The position numbers and the translations under genes are program-made. A DNA stretch of 8,207 nucleotides from Halanaerobiales bacterium (lineage in GTDB: Bacteria > Bacillota_F > Halanaerobiia > Halanaerobiales > DTU029): the NCBI GenBank assembly GCA_016278415.1, contig JADQBV010000412.1, forward strand, positions 1 to 8,207, given 5' to 3'. Under the pieces are notes generated by a model. That model ran no database searches. It saw only the letters and a program-made list of their open reading frames with translations, and was not told where the DNA came from. Shown here in pieces: positions 6,432-8,207 of this stretch; the first letter of the stretch is position 1; every line of letters starts with the position of its first letter.

Positions 6432-7277
6432 ATGAATTTAAAATTTATTAAAATGCATGGTACAGGAAATGACTTTATTATGATAAACGGCTTCAATCAT
6501 CAAATTAATAATCTTAATAAAGTTGCAAAAATAGTTTGTGATCGCCATTTTGGTATTGGAGGAGATGGTTTAATTTTAATATTACCTCCTGAAAATAAAG
6601 AGAATGATTATAGAATGCAAATTTTCAATTCTGATGGTAGTGAAGCTGAAATGTGTGGAAATGGTATTCGTTGTTTTGCTCACTTTTTAAAGAATGAGAA
6701 ATTAACGAATAAATTGGAATTTAAGATTGAAACTTTAGCTGGCATTATTACTCCAAGGATAATTGATACTAATAGTAATAAAAGTCAAGTTAAAGTTAAT
6801 ATGGGAAAACCTAATTTTAAAGCAGAAGAGATACCCGTTAATCTTGATAGTAACTTAGATTATTTAAAAGAATATCCATTAGAAATTGAGGGACATAAAT
6901 TTTACATTAATTGTGTTTCTATGGGTAATCCCCATAGTATTATTTTTGTTAATGAGATCGATAAATATTCCTTGGAAAAATGGGGGCCATTAATTGAAAA
7001 TCATGAAATTTTTCCTGAGAAAACAAATGTAGAATTTATTAAAATCTTAAAAAAAGATGAAATCATTATGAGGGTTTGGGAGAGAGGTTCTGGTATAACA
7101 TTGGCATGTGGGACAGGTGCTACTGCTTCAGTAGTAGCTGGTATAAAAAACGGTTTACTAGATAATAAAGTCTTAGTTCATCTTCCAGGTGGTAATTTAG
7201 TAATAGAGTGGTTTGGTGACAATGCTTATATGTCAGGTCCAGCAGAAACAGTTTTTACTGGAGAAATCAAGATTTAA
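6432..7277 (+). CDS. dapF: diaminopimelate epimerase DapF
   Basis: DapF is a cofactor-independent cytoplasmic racemase that converts LL-diaminopimelate to meso-diaminopimelate for lysine and peptidoglycan. At 281 residues it has normal length. The N-terminal MHGTGNDF is at 8-15 and RHFGIGGDG at 38-46. The first catalytic Cys is C75 in EMCGNGIRC and the second is C226 in LACGTGA, the two-base pair of the enzyme. GNPHSIIF (165-172) and WERGSGIT (216-223) line the substrate site; Ile replaces the common Glu in GxGET, a variant I believe also occurs in other DapF proteins. The RBS AAAGGGA (6414-6420) lies 11 bp before the ATG, just past the hfq stop. I see no clear terminator after the gene. Confidence 0.97.
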   Translation: MNLKFIKMHGTGNDFIMINGFNHQINNLNKVAKIVCDRHFGIGGDGLILILPPENKENDYRMQIFNSDGSEAEMCGNGIRCFAHFLKNEKLTNKLEFKIETLAGIITPRIIDTNSNKSQVKVNMGKPNFKAEEIPVNLDSNLDYLKEYPLEIEGHKFYINCVSMGNPHSIIFVNEIDKYSLEKWGPLIENHEIFPEKTNVEFIKILKKDEIIMRVWERGSGITLACGTGATASVVAGIKNGLLDNKVLVHLPGGNLVIEWFGDNAYMSGPAETVFTGEIKI

Positions 7278-7301
7278 TTAAATTAAGAGTAGTAGATGAA
7301 T

Positions 7302-7329
7302 TTGTTGTTTAACCTTATACACCTATAAT
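7302..7329 (+). promoter_or_regulatory. SigA-like promoter for the TPR protein gene
   Basis: TTGTTG (7302-7307) and a consensus TATAAT (7324-7329) are 16 bp apart, 81 bp upstream of the start codon. A second TATAAT at 7372-7377 has no recognisable -35. This is the best SigA match in the window. Confidence 0.5.
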
Positions 7330-7330
7330 G

Positions 7331-7343
7331 ATATCTTAGATAT
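7331..7343. promoter_or_regulatory. operator-like dyad next to the -10
   Basis: ATATCT-T-AGATAT is a perfect 6-bp inverted repeat around one base that begins one base after the TATAAT and so covers the expected transcription start. The one-base loop cannot form a hairpin, so a dimeric repressor site is the simplest reading. It is short and AT-rich, and may be chance. Confidence 0.25.
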
Positions 7344-7410
7344 AGATAATAATTTAACATATATAAAATAATATAATGGTATTAATCATAATATGTAAAG
7401 GAGGAAAAAT

Positions 7411-8073
7411 ATGCTACTTACTTATAAAAATAATATTATCAAAAATACTATACTACAAGCAATTTTAATTTTTCTTATATTAATCACTTTATCTTATAGA
7501 ACTTCAGCAGAGCAGATAAATTATGATGTAAGAACTGTAAATTGGAATAAATTAAAAGAAAATAGCCAACAAATCTTAAATATTGATAAAGATGATGTGT
7601 TGGCTAATTTTCAATATACTATTTCACTTGCTAATCTTGGAATGATTGAAGAGGCTTTTGATTATATTGAAATGATTAAAGATAATATTTCGATTAATAA
7701 ATTTAATCGAAAAATATCTCCTCATATTTCTAGATTAGAAAATAATCCAAATGATATTTTATTATTAAATTATGCAGCTTTCAGTGCATCAATTAATTCA
7801 AAAAATGAAAATTCAATACCCTATTTTAAAAGGATTTTAGACTTAGAACCAAAAAATATATGGATAAGGAATTTTCTTGCGGCTGCCTATATCGATATAG
7901 AGGAATATGATAATGCAAAAAAAGAAGTAAAAAAAGCTCTAGAAATACAGGATAATCAATATTCTCATTTAATACTTGGCTATATATATTATGAATCGGG
8001 TAATTTTATTAGAGCACTCATCGAATTAGGTCGTTCCGGTGATTTAGGAAATAGAATTCTTTTTGACAAATAA
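7411..8073 (+). CDS. exported tetratricopeptide-repeat protein
   Basis: This is a 220-residue protein with a Sec-type signal peptide: Lys6 and Lys11, a hydrophobic core at 13-28, and a likely cleavage after TSA (31-33). There is no lipobox Cys. The mature part is built of about four TPR-like helical hairpins. The clearest are IRNFLAAAYIDIEEYDNAKK and HLILGYIYYESGNFIRAL in the C-terminal half, with the typical Ala/Gly/Tyr spacing; the first repeat (about 62-92) is looser. It probably acts as a protein-interaction scaffold outside the membrane; no partner can be named. A very strong RBS (AAAGGAGG, 7397-7404, 6 bp before the ATG) and its own promoter set it apart from dapF. Its stop codon directly abuts the stop of the convergent minus-strand gene. 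Confidence 0.8.
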   Translation: MLLTYKNNIIKNTILQAILIFLILITLSYRTSAEQINYDVRTVNWNKLKENSQQILNIDKDDVLANFQYTISLANLGMIEEAFDYIEMIKDNISINKFNRKISPHISRLENNPNDILLLNYAAFSASINSKNENSIPYFKRILDLEPKNIWIRNFLAAAYIDIEEYDNAKKEVKKALEIQDNQYSHLILGYIYYESGNFIRALIELGRSGDLGNRILFDK

Positions 8074-8207
8074 TTAAATTTCCACATAACTTAAATCAAT
8101 ATTTTCTATTTGCCCTTTAATGATATTCATAGTATTAGTAGCAGGTTTTGAATCTGTTTGGACAATCATAATAGCTTCACCAGATTCAGACTTTCTACCA
8201 ACTTGCA
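8074..8207 (-). CDS. 3' end of an ACT-domain enzyme, probably SerA
   Basis: Only the last 43 complete residues lie in the window; the gene continues past base 8207 and its start is not seen. They read QVGRKSESGEAIMIVQTD at the beginning and IENIDLSYVEI at the end, preceded by a codon ending in TG (likely Met). The pattern (M)QVGRK-x3-GEAIM-[IV] is the central part of the C-terminal ACT domain of D-3-phosphoglycerate dehydrogenase (SerA), the serine-sensing regulatory domain. The beta subunit of iron-sulfur L-serine dehydratase ends in a related ACT domain and is the main alternative. The stop codon (8074-8076 on the minus strand) touches the stop of the TPR gene, leaving no room for a terminator between them. 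Confidence 0.7.
   Translation of the reverse strand, partial: QVGRKSESGEAIMIVQTDSKPATNTMNIIKGQIENIDLSYVEI

Noticed and set aside
1..8207. CRISPR array, tRNA/rRNA genes, insertion sequences
   Set aside because: No regularly spaced repeats, no cloverleaf-like or rRNA-like segments, and no transposase motifs were seen on either strand.

Overview
The window is AT-rich (roughly 70% A+T by eye) and uses AGA/ATA-type codons, Shine-Dalgarno sites of the GGAGG type, and Asn/Lys-rich linkers. It encodes diaminopimelate epimerase, a SpoVK-type AAA+ ATPase and a short Firmicute-type Hfq. This points to a low-GC, endospore-forming Firmicute (Clostridia in the broad sense). The mutL-miaA-hfq-dapF neighbourhood resembles what I recall from Halanaerobiales-like genomes, but I cannot fix the genus from sequence alone.

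Layout, left to right. (1) 1-1790: the 3' part of mutL, cut by the window edge inside ATPase motif III. (2) 1977-3283: miaA and a small thioredoxin-fold gene 5 bp behind it, followed by a strong hairpin at 3362-3411 that probably ends this transcript. (3) 3284-3667: a 384-bp gene-free stretch holding the terminator, a 12-bp imperfect direct repeat, and a promoter-like element whose -10 fits the mother-cell sporulation sigma factors as well as SigA. (4) 3668-6106: a tight four-gene cassette in which every junction overlaps: a spoVK-like AAA+ ATPase, a small Era/TrmE-like GTPase, a short membrane protein with both Asp-rich motifs of UbiA prenyltransferases, and a 63-residue single-span protein with a CxxC tail. 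(5) 6182-7277: hfq and dapF, probably co-transcribed. (6) 7411-8073: an exported TPR protein with its own promoter, directly abutting (7) the 3' end of a minus-strand gene that ends in an ACT domain (SerA-like).

The housekeeping genes serve mismatch repair, tRNA A37 isopentenylation, RNA-chaperone regulation, and DAP/lysine synthesis for peptidoglycan. The cassette at 3668-6106 is the unusual part. Its ATPase-GTPase-membrane enzyme order suggests a membrane-associated function, possibly in sporulation. The GTPase/UbiA-like junction carries a tandem 10-bp near-duplication (TGTTTAAC repeated). Removing one unit would fuse the two reading frames into one protein of about 391 residues. This is the most interesting observation in the window.
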